A DNA stretch of 64,000 nucleotides. It comes from Comamonas phosphati. Lineage in GTDB: Bacteria > Pseudomonadota > Gammaproteobacteria > Burkholderiales > Burkholderiaceae_C. Of this stretch, positions 1 to 7,937 are shown one piece after another. Position 1 is the first letter of the stretch; every line of letters begins with the position of its first letter. The notes under the pieces were generated by a model. That model saw nothing but the letters and a program-made list of their open reading frames with translations, made no database searches and was not told the origin of the DNA. The position numbers and the translations under genes were made by a program. Location: NCBI RefSeq assembly GCF_014637085.1, contig NZ_BMEU01000013.1, positions 1 through 64,000 of the forward strand, read 5' to 3'.

Positions 1-107
1 GTGCGCAACTTTCTGGGTGCCATTCACTTGGCCGCTGCCATGGTTTGGCTCAATTGAGCACCATGGCCTGGGAATGAACTCGGACATCGATTGATGACAC
101 GCCCTAG
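1..107 (+). mobile_element. 3' remnant of a transposase-like gene and possible IS end
   Basis: The window opens inside a reading frame that ends at a TGA at 55-57. Its visible C-terminus reads RNFLGAIHLAAAMVWLN, which resembles by memory the hydrophobic tail of IS5-type DDE transposases. About 40 bases further on, GATGACACGCCC (93-104) followed by CTAG could be an insertion-sequence terminal repeat with its target. Only the tail is present, so family assignment is tentative. In E. coli yraN precedes diaA; here this sequence stands in its place. Confidence 0.35.
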
Positions 108-199
108 GCGAACGGGCGTGGAACACTGATGCGCAAATAACGCTTCGCTACCAAAGAGATAGGCGAGGGGTAACGGTCGGCAGGTATCATCGGGCCTCC

Positions 200-808
200 A
201 TGCTAGAGCAACGAATTCAACAGCATTTCATCGACAGCGCCGACCTGAAATACCAGGCTGCCCAGGCGCTGAGTCAGCCCATTGCGGCGGCGGTGCAGGC
301 CTTGCTGGCCTGCGTGACGGGAGGCGGCAAGGTCCTGGCCTGCGGCGGCGGGGTGTCGGCCAGCGATGCGCAATTGTTCGCTTCCCTGTGCGTGGCCGGT
401 TTCGAGCGCGACCGCCCCGAGCTGGCGGCCGTCGCCCTGGTCTCGGACGGAGGCCTGCTGGGCGCCGTGGGCTCCATCGGCTCCGGCGGCAACGCCACCC
501 AGTATCTGGCGCGCCAGGTGCGGGCCCTGGGCCAGCCCGGCGATCTGCTGCTGGTCATGTCGGTCAGCGGCAACGATGCGGCCGTGCAGGAGGCCGTCGA
601 TGCTGCCCACGAGCGCGACATGATGGTGGTGGTCCTGAGCGGCCACACGGGCGGCAATCTGGCCGCGAGGGTGCGCGAGACCGACGTGCTGATCTGCGTG
701 CCGCACGAGCGCGCCGCGCGGGTGCGCGAGACCCATACATTGATACTGCACTGTCTCGCCGACGGTGTGGACGCCCAGCTACTTGGTGACCAGGAGATGC
801 CTCTATGA
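200..808 (+). CDS. diaA: SIS-domain protein, DiaA-like initiator-associating factor
   Basis: This 202-residue single SIS-domain protein is probably a DiaA, the tetrameric factor that binds DnaA and promotes initiation at oriC. The SIS phosphosugar fold shows in GGGKVLACGGG (about 41-51), SVSGND (121-126) and a C-terminal RAARVRETH stretch typical of the DiaA/GmhA group. Where GmhA heptose isomerases have a catalytic His in DAQH, this protein has DAQLFAS (57-62), arguing against isomerase activity. It overlaps the next gene by four bases (ATGA). The diaA-dolP order matches E. coli, which is the main reason to prefer DiaA over GmhA; databases often label such proteins phosphoheptose isomerase. 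Confidence 0.72.
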   Translation: MLEQRIQQHFIDSADLKYQAAQALSQPIAAAVQALLACVTGGGKVLACGGGVSASDAQLFASLCVAGFERDRPELAAVALVSDGGLLGAVGSIGSGGNATQYLARQVRALGQPGDLLLVMSVSGNDAAVQEAVDAAHERDMMVVVLSGHTGGNLAARVRETDVLICVPHERAARVRETHTLILHCLADGVDAQLLGDQEMPL

Positions 809-1452
809 AATTGCAAAAGCGTGTCGTGTGTGCAGCCCTGTTGGCTGCGGCCCTGGGCGCAGCGCTCAGCGGCTGCGTGGCCCTGGTCGGCGGCGGTGCC
901 GCCGTGGCGGGCCTGTCGGCCATAGACCGGCGCACCACGGGCACCCAGGTGGACGACGAAGGCATCGAGCTGCGCGCGGGCAACCGGATCAGCGAAATCA
1001 TGGGCGACAAGGCGCGTGTGGAAGTCACCAGCTACAACCGCCAGGCTCTGCTGACCGGCCAGGCCGGCAATGCGACCGACAAGCAGACCATAGAAAAGCT
1101 GGTGCGCGAGCAGCCCATGGTGCGCAACGTCTACAACGAGATCGAAGTGGCGCCGTTCACCGCCACGCTGGGCCAGCGCTCCAAGGACACCATGCTGACG
1201 GGCCAGGTCAAGGCCAGCCTGCTCAATGCCAAGGACATCCAGGCCTCGGCCATCAAGGTGGTGACCGAGAACAACGTGGTCTACCTGATGGGCGTGGTCA
1301 CGCCGCGCGAGGCCAAGCGCGCGGCCGAGATTGCCCGCGGCGTCAACGACGTGACCAAGGTGGTGCGCCTGTTCGAGGTGATCAGCGAGGACGAGTTGGC
1401 GGCGGTGCAGTCCAAGGCGGTGCCCGTCACGCAGGACGGCGGCGCGAAGTAA
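805..1452 (+). CDS. dolP: BON-domain outer-membrane lipoprotein, DolP-like
   Basis: A 215-residue lipoprotein with a short charged N-terminus, a hydrophobic stretch and a lipobox LSGC (lipidated Cys at about 23). Two BON domains follow, roughly at 48-117 and 126-197, the architecture of DolP (YraP), which binds anionic phospholipid in the outer membrane and supports envelope integrity and BAM function. It is translationally coupled to diaA by an ATGA overlap, as the conserved gene order predicts. The C-terminus is short and polar. The assignment is firm at family level and good for the orthologue. Confidence 0.82.
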   Translation: MKLQKRVVCAALLAAALGAALSGCVALVGGGAAVAGLSAIDRRTTGTQVDDEGIELRAGNRISEIMGDKARVEVTSYNRQALLTGQAGNATDKQTIEKLVREQPMVRNVYNEIEVAPFTATLGQRSKDTMLTGQVKASLLNAKDIQASAIKVVTENNVVYLMGVVTPREAKRAAEIARGVNDVTKVVRLFEVISEDELAAVQSKAVPVTQDGGAK

Positions 1453-1478
1453 CAGCCTGATCCGATAGGCAGCTGTTC

Positions 1479-2390
1479 TCAGGGGGCCAGGCGTTTGATC
1501 AGGCTGGAGGTATCCCAGCGCTGGCCGCCCATGTCCTGGATGTCGCCATAGAACTGGTCGATCAGCGCCGTCACGGGCAGGCGCGCGCCGTTGCGCTGGG
1601 CCTCGGCCAGCACCAGGCCCAGGTCCTTGCGCATCCAGTCCACGGCAAAGCCGAAGTCGAACTTGCCCGCGAGCATGCTCTTGCCGCGGTTGTCCATCTG
1701 CCAGCTTTGCGCGGCGCCCTTGCCGATCACGTCCAGCACCTTGGGCATGTCCAGGCCCGAGCGCATGCCGAAGGCCATGGCTTCGGCCAGGCCCTGCACC
1801 AGGCCAGCGATGCAGATCTGGTTGACCATCTTGGTCAACTGGCCCGCGCCGCTCTCGCCCATGTGGGTGAAGGCGCGCGAGAAGGCCTGCGCCACCGGTG
1901 CTGCCTGTGCGAAAGCCGCTTCGTCACCGCCGCACATCACGGTCAGCTGCCCGCTCGCGGCACCGGCCTGGCCGCCGGAAACCGGTGCGTCGATGAAGTG
2001 CAGGCCGCGTTTTTGCGCCTCGGCATACAGCTCGCGCGCCACTTCGGCCGAGGCCGTGGTGTGGTCCACGAAGATGCTGCCGGGCTGCATGCCCGCAAAG
2101 GCGCCATCCGGTCCCAGGACCACGGAGCGCAGGTCCCCATCATTGCCCACGCAGCAGAACACGAGGCGCGCACCGGCGGCGGCTTCGCGCGGCGTCGGCG
2201 CGTGGCGGCCGGCGGGAAACTCGGCCGCCCAGGCCTGGGCCTTGGCCGGCGTGCGGTTGTAGACCGTGACCTGGTGGCCGGCCCGTGACAGGTGGCCGGC
2301 CATGGGGTAGCCCATCACGCCGAGGCCCAGAAAGGCCACCGCTTGCGCGGGTGTGGAGGTGTAGTTGCGGGCGGGGATGGAAGTCGTCAT
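1479..2390 (-). CDS. NAD(P)-dependent beta-hydroxyacid dehydrogenase (GarR/3-HIBDH family)
   Basis: This 303-residue enzyme belongs to the 3-hydroxyisobutyrate dehydrogenase / tartronate-semialdehyde reductase family. A Rossmann motif FLGLGVMGYPMAGH lies near residues 20-33, the substrate motif DAPVSGGQAGA follows, and a catalytic Lys sits in GQLTKMVNQ. The ATG at 2390 is chosen because the alignment starts just after it and GAG precedes it; the open frame extends to 2513 but the extra residues look unrelated. It converges on dolP with 26 bases between the stops. The exact substrate (tartronate semialdehyde, 3-hydroxyisobutyrate or succinic semialdehyde) cannot be told from sequence. Confidence 0.85.
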   Translation of the reverse strand: MTTSIPARNYTSTPAQAVAFLGLGVMGYPMAGHLSRAGHQVTVYNRTPAKAQAWAAEFPAGRHAPTPREAAAGARLVFCCVGNDGDLRSVVLGPDGAFAGMQPGSIFVDHTTASAEVARELYAEAQKRGLHFIDAPVSGGQAGAASGQLTVMCGGDEAAFAQAAPVAQAFSRAFTHMGESGAGQLTKMVNQICIAGLVQGLAEAMAFGMRSGLDMPKVLDVIGKGAAQSWQMDNRGKSMLAGKFDFGFAVDWMRKDLGLVLAEAQRNGARLPVTALIDQFYGDIQDMGGQRWDTSSLIKRLAP

Positions 2391-2469
2391 GAAATTCTCG
2401 AGCGCTTGGTGGCAGGAAAAGGGATGAAGCCCGTCGGCCATGGTACTGCACGGGCCCAGGGAAACTCGC

Positions 2470-2558
2470 GCGGCCTGGGCCAGTGACGGCCAGCAAGCGC
2501 CGCCCCGCAGCAAAGGCCGTCGTCCCCCTCGGGGGAAGGTGCGCAGCGCCTCAGGGGG
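2470..2558 (-). repeat. Stop-codon-hugging palindromic repeat, copy 1
   Basis: Read on the minus strand, the element begins CCCCCTGAGGCGCTGCGC directly after the pilU stop codon and continues through a CCCC..GGGGG hairpin into a conserved GGGCGGC...TTGC tail. Eleven related copies occur in the window, all beginning at or within about 12 bases of a gene's stop and on that gene's strand. It probably acts as a terminator or mRNA 3' stabiliser. Confidence 0.75.
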
Positions 2559-3695
2559 CTACACGATCGTCAGATGCTCCGTGCCCGCCGCCAGATCCTG
2601 GGTCTTGGCGCGCTGGCTGTTGAGCTTGATCTGCAGGCGCAGGTCGTTGACCGAGTCGGCATTGCGCAGCGCATCCTCGTAGGTGATGAGGTGGGACTCG
2701 AACAGGTCGAACAAGGCCTGGTCGAAGGTCTGCATGCCGATGTTGCGGCTTTTCTTCATGACCTCCTTGATCTCGGCCACCTCGCCCTTGAAGATCAGGT
2801 CCGCGATCAAGGGGGAGTTGAGCATGACCTCGATGGCCGCCACGCGCCCCTTGCTGCTCTGCTTGGGCACCAGGCGCTGCGAGACCAGGGCGCGCAGGTT
2901 CAGCGAGATGTCCATCAGCAGCTGAGGGCGGCGCTCTTCGGGGAAGAAGTTCACGATGCGGTCCAGGGCCTGGTTGGCGCTGTTGGCGTGCAGCGTGGCC
3001 AGGCACAGGTGGCCGGTTTCGGAGAAGGCGATGGCATGCTCCATGGTCTCGCGATCACGGATTTCGCCCATGAGGATGACGTCGGGCGCCTGGCGCAGCG
3101 AGTTCTTGAGCGCGGCCTCCCAGCTGTCGGTGTCCAGCCCCACCTCGCGCTGCGTGACCACGCAGTTCTTGTGCGGGTGCACGAATTCGATGGGGTCCTC
3201 CACGGTCACGATATGGCCGAAGGAGTTCTCGTTGCGCCAGTCCACCATGGCGGCCAGCGTGGTCGATTTGCCCGATCCCGTGGCGCCGACCAGGATGCAC
3301 AGGCCGCGCTTGGTCATGACCACTTCCTTGAGCACCTGGGGCACGCCCAGGGCATCGATGGTGGGCAGCGTCATCGGAATGGTCCGCAGCACCATGCCCA
3401 CGCGCCCCTGCTGCATGAAGGCGTTGACGCGGAAGCGCCCCACGCCGGCCGGCGCGATGGCGAAGTTGCACTCCTTGGTGTGCTCGAAGTCCGCGATCTG
3501 CTTGTCGCTCATGATGGAGCGCGCCAGCGTCAGCGTATGCACCGGCGTCAGCGGCTGGGGCGACACCTTGGTCATCTTGCCGTCGATCTTCATGGCCGGG
3601 GGAAACTCCGCCGTGATGAACAGGTCGCTGCCGTTGCGGCTGACCATGAGCTTGAGCAGATCGTTGATGAATTTGCTGGCCTGATCTCTTTCCAT
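2559..3695 (-). CDS. pilU: Type IV pilus retraction ATPase PilU
   Basis: A 378-residue PilT-like secretion ATPase that helps retract type IV pili from the inner-membrane face. It has an N-terminal PAS-like region (1-110), Walker A GATGSGKST (137-145), the Asp-box region TVEDPIEF (164-171), Walker B APDVILMGEIRD (203-214) and a His box TGHLCLATLHANS. The C-terminal tail after about residue 345 is longer than in PilT, the usual mark of PilU. ATG at 3695 follows an AAGGA ribosome site. It lies downstream of pilT with only a repeat between them, so the two are probably co-transcribed. Confidence 0.93.
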   Translation of the reverse strand: MERDQASKFINDLLKLMVSRNGSDLFITAEFPPAMKIDGKMTKVSPQPLTPVHTLTLARSIMSDKQIADFEHTKECNFAIAPAGVGRFRVNAFMQQGRVGMVLRTIPMTLPTIDALGVPQVLKEVVMTKRGLCILVGATGSGKSTTLAAMVDWRNENSFGHIVTVEDPIEFVHPHKNCVVTQREVGLDTDSWEAALKNSLRQAPDVILMGEIRDRETMEHAIAFSETGHLCLATLHANSANQALDRIVNFFPEERRPQLLMDISLNLRALVSQRLVPKQSSKGRVAAIEVMLNSPLIADLIFKGEVAEIKEVMKKSRNIGMQTFDQALFDLFESHLITYEDALRNADSVNDLRLQIKLNSQRAKTQDLAAGTEHLTIV

Positions 3696-3719
3696 GATCG
3701 TTCCTTGCGTAGACGGTCA

Positions 3720-3815
3720 AAACTGGCATGCTTCAAGTGAGAGACGCCGAGCAAGAGCCGCCTCGCGGCGATAGCGTCGTCCCCCTTGGGGGAAGCGGCA
3801 AAGCCGCTCAGGGGG
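3720..3815 (-). repeat. Stop-codon-hugging palindromic repeat, copy 2
   Basis: On the minus strand CCCCCTGAGCGGCTTTGCCG begins immediately after the pilT TAA. GCGGC/GCCGC and CCCCC/GGGGG arms can fold into nested hairpins. The copy fills the pilT-pilU spacer, so it may adjust the relative expression of the two ATPases rather than end transcription completely. Confidence 0.75.
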
Positions 3816-4859
3816 TTATCCTGGAAAATTTTCGGGAATCTTGGCCTTGCCGCGCGCCTCGGCCGGGCTGATGAGATTGCGGCGCACCAGGTCGGTGAGG
3901 TTCTGGTCCAGCGTCTGCATGCCCACGTTCTGGCTGGTCTGGATGGTGGAGTACATCTGCGCCACCTTGGCCTCGCGGATCAGGTTGCGGATGGCGCTGG
4001 TGCCCAGCATGATCTCGTGCGCGGCCACGCGGCCCTGGCCGTCCTTGGTCTTGCACAGCGTCTGCGAGATCACGGCCTGCAGCGATTCGGACAGCATGGC
4101 GCGCACCATCTCCTTTTCCTCGGCGGGGAACACGTCGATGATACGGTCGATGGTCTTGGCCGCGCTGCTGGTGTGCAGCGTGCCGAAGACCAGGTGGCCG
4201 GTCTCGGCCGCCGTCATGGCCAGGCGTATGGTTTCCAGGTCGCGCATTTCACCCACGAGGATGGCGTCGGGGTCTTCGCGCAGCGCGGACTTGAGGGCCG
4301 CCGCGAACGACAGCGTCATGGGGCCGACTTCGCGCTGGTTGATCAGGCACTTCTTGGATTCGTGCACGAATTCGATGGGGTCCTCCACCGTCAGGATGTG
4401 GCCGTACTCGGTCTCGTTGAGGTAGTTGACCATGGCTGCCAGCGTGGTGGATTTGCCCGAGCCCGTGGGGCCGGTCACCAGCACCAGGCCGCGCGGCTTC
4501 AGGGCCAGGTCGCCGAAGATCTTGGGGGCGTTGAGCTGCTCCAGCGTCAGGATCTTGCTCGGAATCGTCCGGAACACGGCGGCCGCGCCGCGGTTCTGGT
4601 TGAAGGCGTTGACGCGAAAGCGCGCCAGGCCTTCGATCTCGAACGAGAAGTCGACTTCGAGAAACTCTTCGTAGGCCTTGCGCTGGGCGTCGCTCATGAT
4701 GTCGTAGACCATGGCGTGCACGGTCTTGTGATCGAGCGGATCGACGTTGATGCGGCGCACGTCGCCATGCACGCGGATCATGGGCGGAAGACCCGCCGAC
4801 AGATGCAGGTCGGAAGCCTTGTTCTTGACGCTGAAAGCCAGCAATTGCGTGATATCCAC
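3816..4859 (-). CDS. pilT: Type IV pilus twitching motility retraction ATPase PilT
   Basis: The 347-residue hexameric ATPase that depolymerises type IV pili. It opens with MDITQLLAFSVKNKASDLHLS, characteristic of PilT, has Walker A GPTGSGKST (130-138), Walker B DAILVGEMRDLET and a C-terminal AIRNLIRE motif required for retraction in other PilT proteins. The start codon is GTG at 4859, preceded by a strong AGGGGGAA site. It is divergent from yggS with only 39 bases between the starts, so the two promoters must overlap; this pairing is common in proteobacteria. Confidence 0.95.
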   Translation of the reverse strand: MDITQLLAFSVKNKASDLHLSAGLPPMIRVHGDVRRINVDPLDHKTVHAMVYDIMSDAQRKAYEEFLEVDFSFEIEGLARFRVNAFNQNRGAAAVFRTIPSKILTLEQLNAPKIFGDLALKPRGLVLVTGPTGSGKSTTLAAMVNYLNETEYGHILTVEDPIEFVHESKKCLINQREVGPMTLSFAAALKSALREDPDAILVGEMRDLETIRLAMTAAETGHLVFGTLHTSSAAKTIDRIIDVFPAEEKEMVRAMLSESLQAVISQTLCKTKDGQGRVAAHEIMLGTSAIRNLIREAKVAQMYSTIQTSQNVGMQTLDQNLTDLVRRNLISPAEARGKAKIPENFPG

Positions 4860-4898
4860 GGAGTTCCCCCTCTTTTGTTTGGTACCCTGGCGGCAATT

Positions 4899-5630
4899 AT
4901 GACGACGATTGAAAACAATCTAGGACAGATTCACGCCCGCATCGCCGCGGCTTGCGTGAAGGCAGGCCGGGCTGTGACTTCGGTGCAACTGCTGGCGGTT
5001 TCCAAGACCTTCGGCGTCGAGGCCGTGCGCGATGCCGTGCTGGCCGGGCAGCGCAGCTTTGGCGAGAACTACATCCAGGAAGCGGTGGACAAGATTGCCG
5101 CCGTGCGTGCCATGCATCTGTCCGGCGGAGAGGCCCTGCAGTGGCATTGCATAGGGCCCATCCAGAGCAACAAGACGCGGCTGGTGGCCGAGAACTTCGA
5201 CTGGGCCCAGACCGTGGACCGCCTGAAGACCGCCGAGCGCCTGTCGGCCCAGCGTCCCGAGGGCCTGGCACCGCTCAATGTCTGCCTCCAGGTCAATGTG
5301 GATGGCGGCGAAACCAAGTCCGGCGTGGCGCCGGATCAGGCGCTGGAGCTGGCCCGGGCCATCGTGGCGCTGCCGCGCCTGGTGCTGCGCGGTGTCATGA
5401 GCATTCCCGACGATGCTCCCGGTTTTGAAGCGCAATGCGCGGTCCACGAGAAGGCTGCCGCCGTTTTCGATGCCATCAAGGCCAGCGGCCTGCCGGGGCT
5501 GGCACAGTTCGACACCCTGTCCATGGGCATGACGGGCGACCTGGAGGCCGCCGTGGCTGCGGGCAGCACCATGGTGCGGGTGGGGAGCGGGGTCTTTGGT
5601 GGACGTACGTACCGTACGTCCACCCCCTGA
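4899..5630 (+). CDS. yggS: YggS/PLPBP family pyridoxal-phosphate homeostasis protein
   Basis: A 243-residue single-domain PLP-binding protein with the alanine-racemase TIM-barrel fold and no known catalysis; the family buffers PLP. The PLP lysine is K36 in LLAVSKT, and family motifs FGENYIQE, WHCIGPIQSNK and LSMGMTGDLEAAV are present. ATG at 4899 is where homology begins; the open frame upstream only shadows pilT. Its last codons form a perfect stem-loop and its TGA is part of the CCCCCTGAG element that follows, so the final residues (TYRTSTP) may be repeat-derived. Confidence 0.93.
   Translation: MTTIENNLGQIHARIAAACVKAGRAVTSVQLLAVSKTFGVEAVRDAVLAGQRSFGENYIQEAVDKIAAVRAMHLSGGEALQWHCIGPIQSNKTRLVAENFDWAQTVDRLKTAERLSAQRPEGLAPLNVCLQVNVDGGETKSGVAPDQALELARAIVALPRLVLRGVMSIPDDAPGFEAQCAVHEKAAAVFDAIKASGLPGLAQFDTLSMGMTGDLEAAVAAGSTMVRVGSGVFGGRTYRTSTP
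5598..5624 (+). other. Perfect 11-bp stem-loop in the 3' end of yggS
   Basis: GGTGGACGTAC (5598-5608) and GTACGTCCACC (5614-5624) are exact inverted repeats with a five-base loop. They lie inside the yggS coding region and abut the stop codon and the repeat that follows. There is no U-tract, so it is not a standard intrinsic terminator. It could stabilise the message or be a protein-binding palindrome. Confidence 0.6.
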
Positions 5631-5748
5631 GGCGCTGCGCGCCTTCCCCCTCTCTCTACGCGCTTCGCGCTAGGGGAGGGGGACGACACCCTCGGTGCGG
5701 GGCGGCCCTTCCTCGGTGTCTCTTTGTCAGGCCACGCCAGTTTTTAGG
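5623..5748 (+). repeat. Stop-codon-hugging palindromic repeat, copy 3
   Basis: CCCCCTGAGGCGCTGCGCGC starts within yggS and supplies its TGA stop. The copy includes a longer hairpin (TCTCTACGCGC / GCGCTAGGGGAG) and the conserved tail GGGGCGGCCCTT..CGGTGTCTCT ending in CCAGTTTTT. It separates yggS from a convergent binding-protein gene. Confidence 0.75.
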
Positions 5749-5755
5749 CTTGCGC

Positions 5756-7000
5756 TCAAGGCCGCTTCATCTGGCACTCGGTGGGCAGATCCACCTGCTG
5801 CGGCGTATAGACGGCATCGGTGCGGAAGCCGTAGTTCGTGCCTTCCCAGCCCGTTTTCACCGTCTTGCCGTCCACCGGCGCAATGGTGTTGACCACCTGG
5901 GGCAGCAGCAGCTGGTGGTCCTTGCCACGCATCTTCACGGGGCCGATGATGGTGTCCATCTGCAGGTCTTCCAGGGCCTTGGCGATCTTCAGGGTTTCAG
6001 TGGACTGGGCCTTGGCGATGGCGGCGGCCAGCATGCGCGGCACCAGGTCCATGCGGGGGGCGAGAAAGTCCTTGCCCGTCCTGGCCTTGTAGTCCTTGGC
6101 GCGGGCGTCGGCCAAGGGGCGGTCGGCCTGGCCCGGATGCCATTCGGCCACCCAGGTCAGCTGGCCGATCCTGGTCTGTGAAATGGAAGTCACCGTGCCC
6201 GGAAAGCCGCCGGCGCTGTGATTGAAGTAGCGCAGGTTGTAGCCCGAATCGGCGGCGGACTTGAGCAGCAGCGTCAGGTCCTGGCCCCAGTTGCCGGTGA
6301 TGACCGAATCCGCGCCGGCCTCCTTGATCTTGGCCACATAGGGCGCGAAATCCTTGACCCGGCCTATGGGGTGCAGGGTCTCGCCGACGAACTGGATGTC
6401 GGGCCGCGCCTTGCCGACCATGTCGCGGCCGTAGTGGGCCCATTGCTTGCCGTGCGCATAGTCCTGGTTGAGCAGGTAGATCTTCTGGATGGCCGGCTGG
6501 GTCTTGATGTAGTTGGCAATGGCCTGCATGCGCATGGCCGTGTTGGCATCGAACATGAAGTGCCAGAAGCTGCAGGACTTGCCCGTGAGATCGGGGTCGA
6601 TGGAGGAGTGGTTGAGCACCAGCACCTCCTTGCCCGGGTTACGCTGGTTGTAGCGCGACGCGGCCTGCACCAGCGCCGCGACGACCGAGGAGCCCGAGCC
6701 GCCCGTGACCACCACGCGCGCGCCCTGGTCTATGGCGGCCTGCAGGGCGCTCTGGCTTTCCTGGGCCGAGAGCTTGCTGTCGAACTGCAGCATCTGCAGC
6801 TTGTCGCCGTTGTACAGACCGCCCTTGGCGTTGACATCGTCCACCGCGTACTGCACATGGTCGCGCATCAGCTCGCCCGTGCTGACGAAGGGGCCGGACA
6901 GCGGATCGATGAAGGCGATCTTGAACGGCTCGGCGGCCTGTGCCGACAGCGCGGCGGTGCAGGCCGCTGCGGCGGCGATGGCGGAAAGACGGATGGGCAT
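5756..7000 (-). CDS. Periplasmic ABC-type substrate-binding protein (branched-chain amino acid type)
   Basis: A 414-residue periplasmic binding protein of the LivJ/Leu-Ile-Val type 1 fold. A signal peptide ends in SAQAA near residue 23, followed by KIAFIDPLSGPFVSTGE, the usual first strand of this family. ATG at 7000 has AGGAGA upstream. No permease or ATPase gene adjoins it, so it is an orphan that must share a transporter. It sits beside a TetR regulator and an acyl-CoA ligase on the same side, suggesting the ligand is an organic or aromatic acid rather than an amino acid; that is inference. Confidence 0.85.
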   Translation of the reverse strand: MPIRLSAIAAAAACTAALSAQAAEPFKIAFIDPLSGPFVSTGELMRDHVQYAVDDVNAKGGLYNGDKLQMLQFDSKLSAQESQSALQAAIDQGARVVVTGGSGSSVVAALVQAASRYNQRNPGKEVLVLNHSSIDPDLTGKSCSFWHFMFDANTAMRMQAIANYIKTQPAIQKIYLLNQDYAHGKQWAHYGRDMVGKARPDIQFVGETLHPIGRVKDFAPYVAKIKEAGADSVITGNWGQDLTLLLKSAADSGYNLRYFNHSAGGFPGTVTSISQTRIGQLTWVAEWHPGQADRPLADARAKDYKARTGKDFLAPRMDLVPRMLAAAIAKAQSTETLKIAKALEDLQMDTIIGPVKMRGKDHQLLLPQVVNTIAPVDGKTVKTGWEGTNYGFRTDAVYTPQQVDLPTECQMKRP

Positions 7001-7042
7001 GGGCTTGTCTCCTGATGATTGGGTGATGGGCGCCTTGGAAAT

Positions 7043-7774
7043 TTATGCGGGCCTGTCTGGCGGCCTGGTGGCGGCTTTCTTCCTGGCCCTGGCGGGCTTG
7101 GCGGACGATGCGGGGGAAGAAAAGGAAGAGGAGGGCGCAGGCTGCAGGCCCAGCACGCGTGAGGCCAGCTCGGTCAGCTCGGCCACCATTTCCGCGGCGC
7201 CCAGGCGCCCGCCGGGGCGGTACCAGTTGTAGAGAAAGCCGGGCAGGCTGCAGGCGGCCTGGGCCGTGATGCGTGTCTCGCGGAAGTGGAAATGTCCGCT
7301 GGCGTGGCCTTCCTCCAGCAGCGCGCAGAACTGCTTGTAGAACTGCCTGGCCAGCGTGCGCGAGGCCTTCTGGTAGGCCGGGCTGAAGGCCTGCGGCTCG
7401 CGGTAGGGGAAGAAGCCCGCCGGATAGTGGGCAATCGTGGCCGCGATCAGGCGCTGCAGCCCGTCGATGGCCTTCTCGTGCGCGGGGCGCGGATCGTCGG
7501 CCGCGAAATCCAGCACCGTGAAGCAGGCTTCGGTGGGCGCCCAGCACAGGGTCTCGAAGATTTCTTGCTTGTTGCGAAAGTAGTAATAGACAAAGGGCTT
7601 GGTCACGCCCAGGGCCTGCACGATCTGTTCGATCGTGGTGTTGGCGTAGCCGTTGCGGTCGAACAAGGTCTCGGCGGCCTTGAGTATGCGCTCGCGTTTT
7701 TCGTCTGAGCCCGCAGTGGGCAGGCGCTGCCTGCCGCGGGGCGAGACTGGGGTTTTTCTGGGGGCGCTGGCCAT
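7043..7774 (-). CDS. TetR-family transcriptional regulator
   Basis: A 243-residue TetR-family repressor. The N-terminal helix-turn-helix is clear in RERILKAAETLFDRNGYANTTIEQIVQALGVTKPFVYYYF, written here in part as ILKAAETLF and TKPFVYYYF, at about residues 28-70. The rest is an all-helical ligand domain, and the last 40 residues are an Ala/Ser/Lys/Arg-rich tail. The ATG at 7774 is preferred to the longer open frame because only about 25 residues precede the HTH. It is divergent from the acyl-CoA ligase, and two identical-pattern palindromes lie between, so it most likely controls itself and the ligase. Confidence 0.85.
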   Translation of the reverse strand: MASAPRKTPVSPRGRQRLPTAGSDEKRERILKAAETLFDRNGYANTTIEQIVQALGVTKPFVYYYFRNKQEIFETLCWAPTEACFTVLDFAADDPRPAHEKAIDGLQRLIAATIAHYPAGFFPYREPQAFSPAYQKASRTLARQFYKQFCALLEEGHASGHFHFRETRITAQAACSLPGFLYNWYRPGGRLGAAEMVAELTELASRVLGLQPAPSSSFSSPASSAKPARARKKAATRPPDRPA

Positions 7775-7800
7775 GCGTTCGGGTGGTGTCACGAGGGTTA

Positions 7801-7833
7801 TACCAATGGGTAGTATTGTTCTACCGATGGGTA
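7801..7833. promoter_or_regulatory. Two-site palindromic operator between tetR and the ligase gene
   Basis: TACCAATGGGTA (7801-7812) and TACCGATGGGTA (7822-7833) are two copies of a TACC-N4-GGTA palindrome whose centres are 21 bases apart, two helical turns. They lie in the 163-base divergent spacer, 105 bases upstream of the ligase ATG and 27 upstream of the regulator's. Spacing and symmetry fit two TetR dimers on one face of DNA. Confidence 0.7.
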
Positions 7834-7937
7834 TATATTGGCAAGGCATAGAGGCGAGGATTGCCTCAAGACAATCCCTGAGAGCGCGAAAAAATCGCGC
7901 CGGACCTCGCGTTCCACCAGACACCCAGGAGACAACC

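Noticed and set aside
200-808. Calling the SIS protein a phosphoheptose isomerase (GmhA)
   Set aside because: The His of the GmhA DAQH motif is Leu here and the neighbour is dolP, which favours DiaA.
3786-4898. Plus-strand extension of yggS across pilT
   Set aside because: Antisense to pilT with no YggS-like sequence before Met at 4899.
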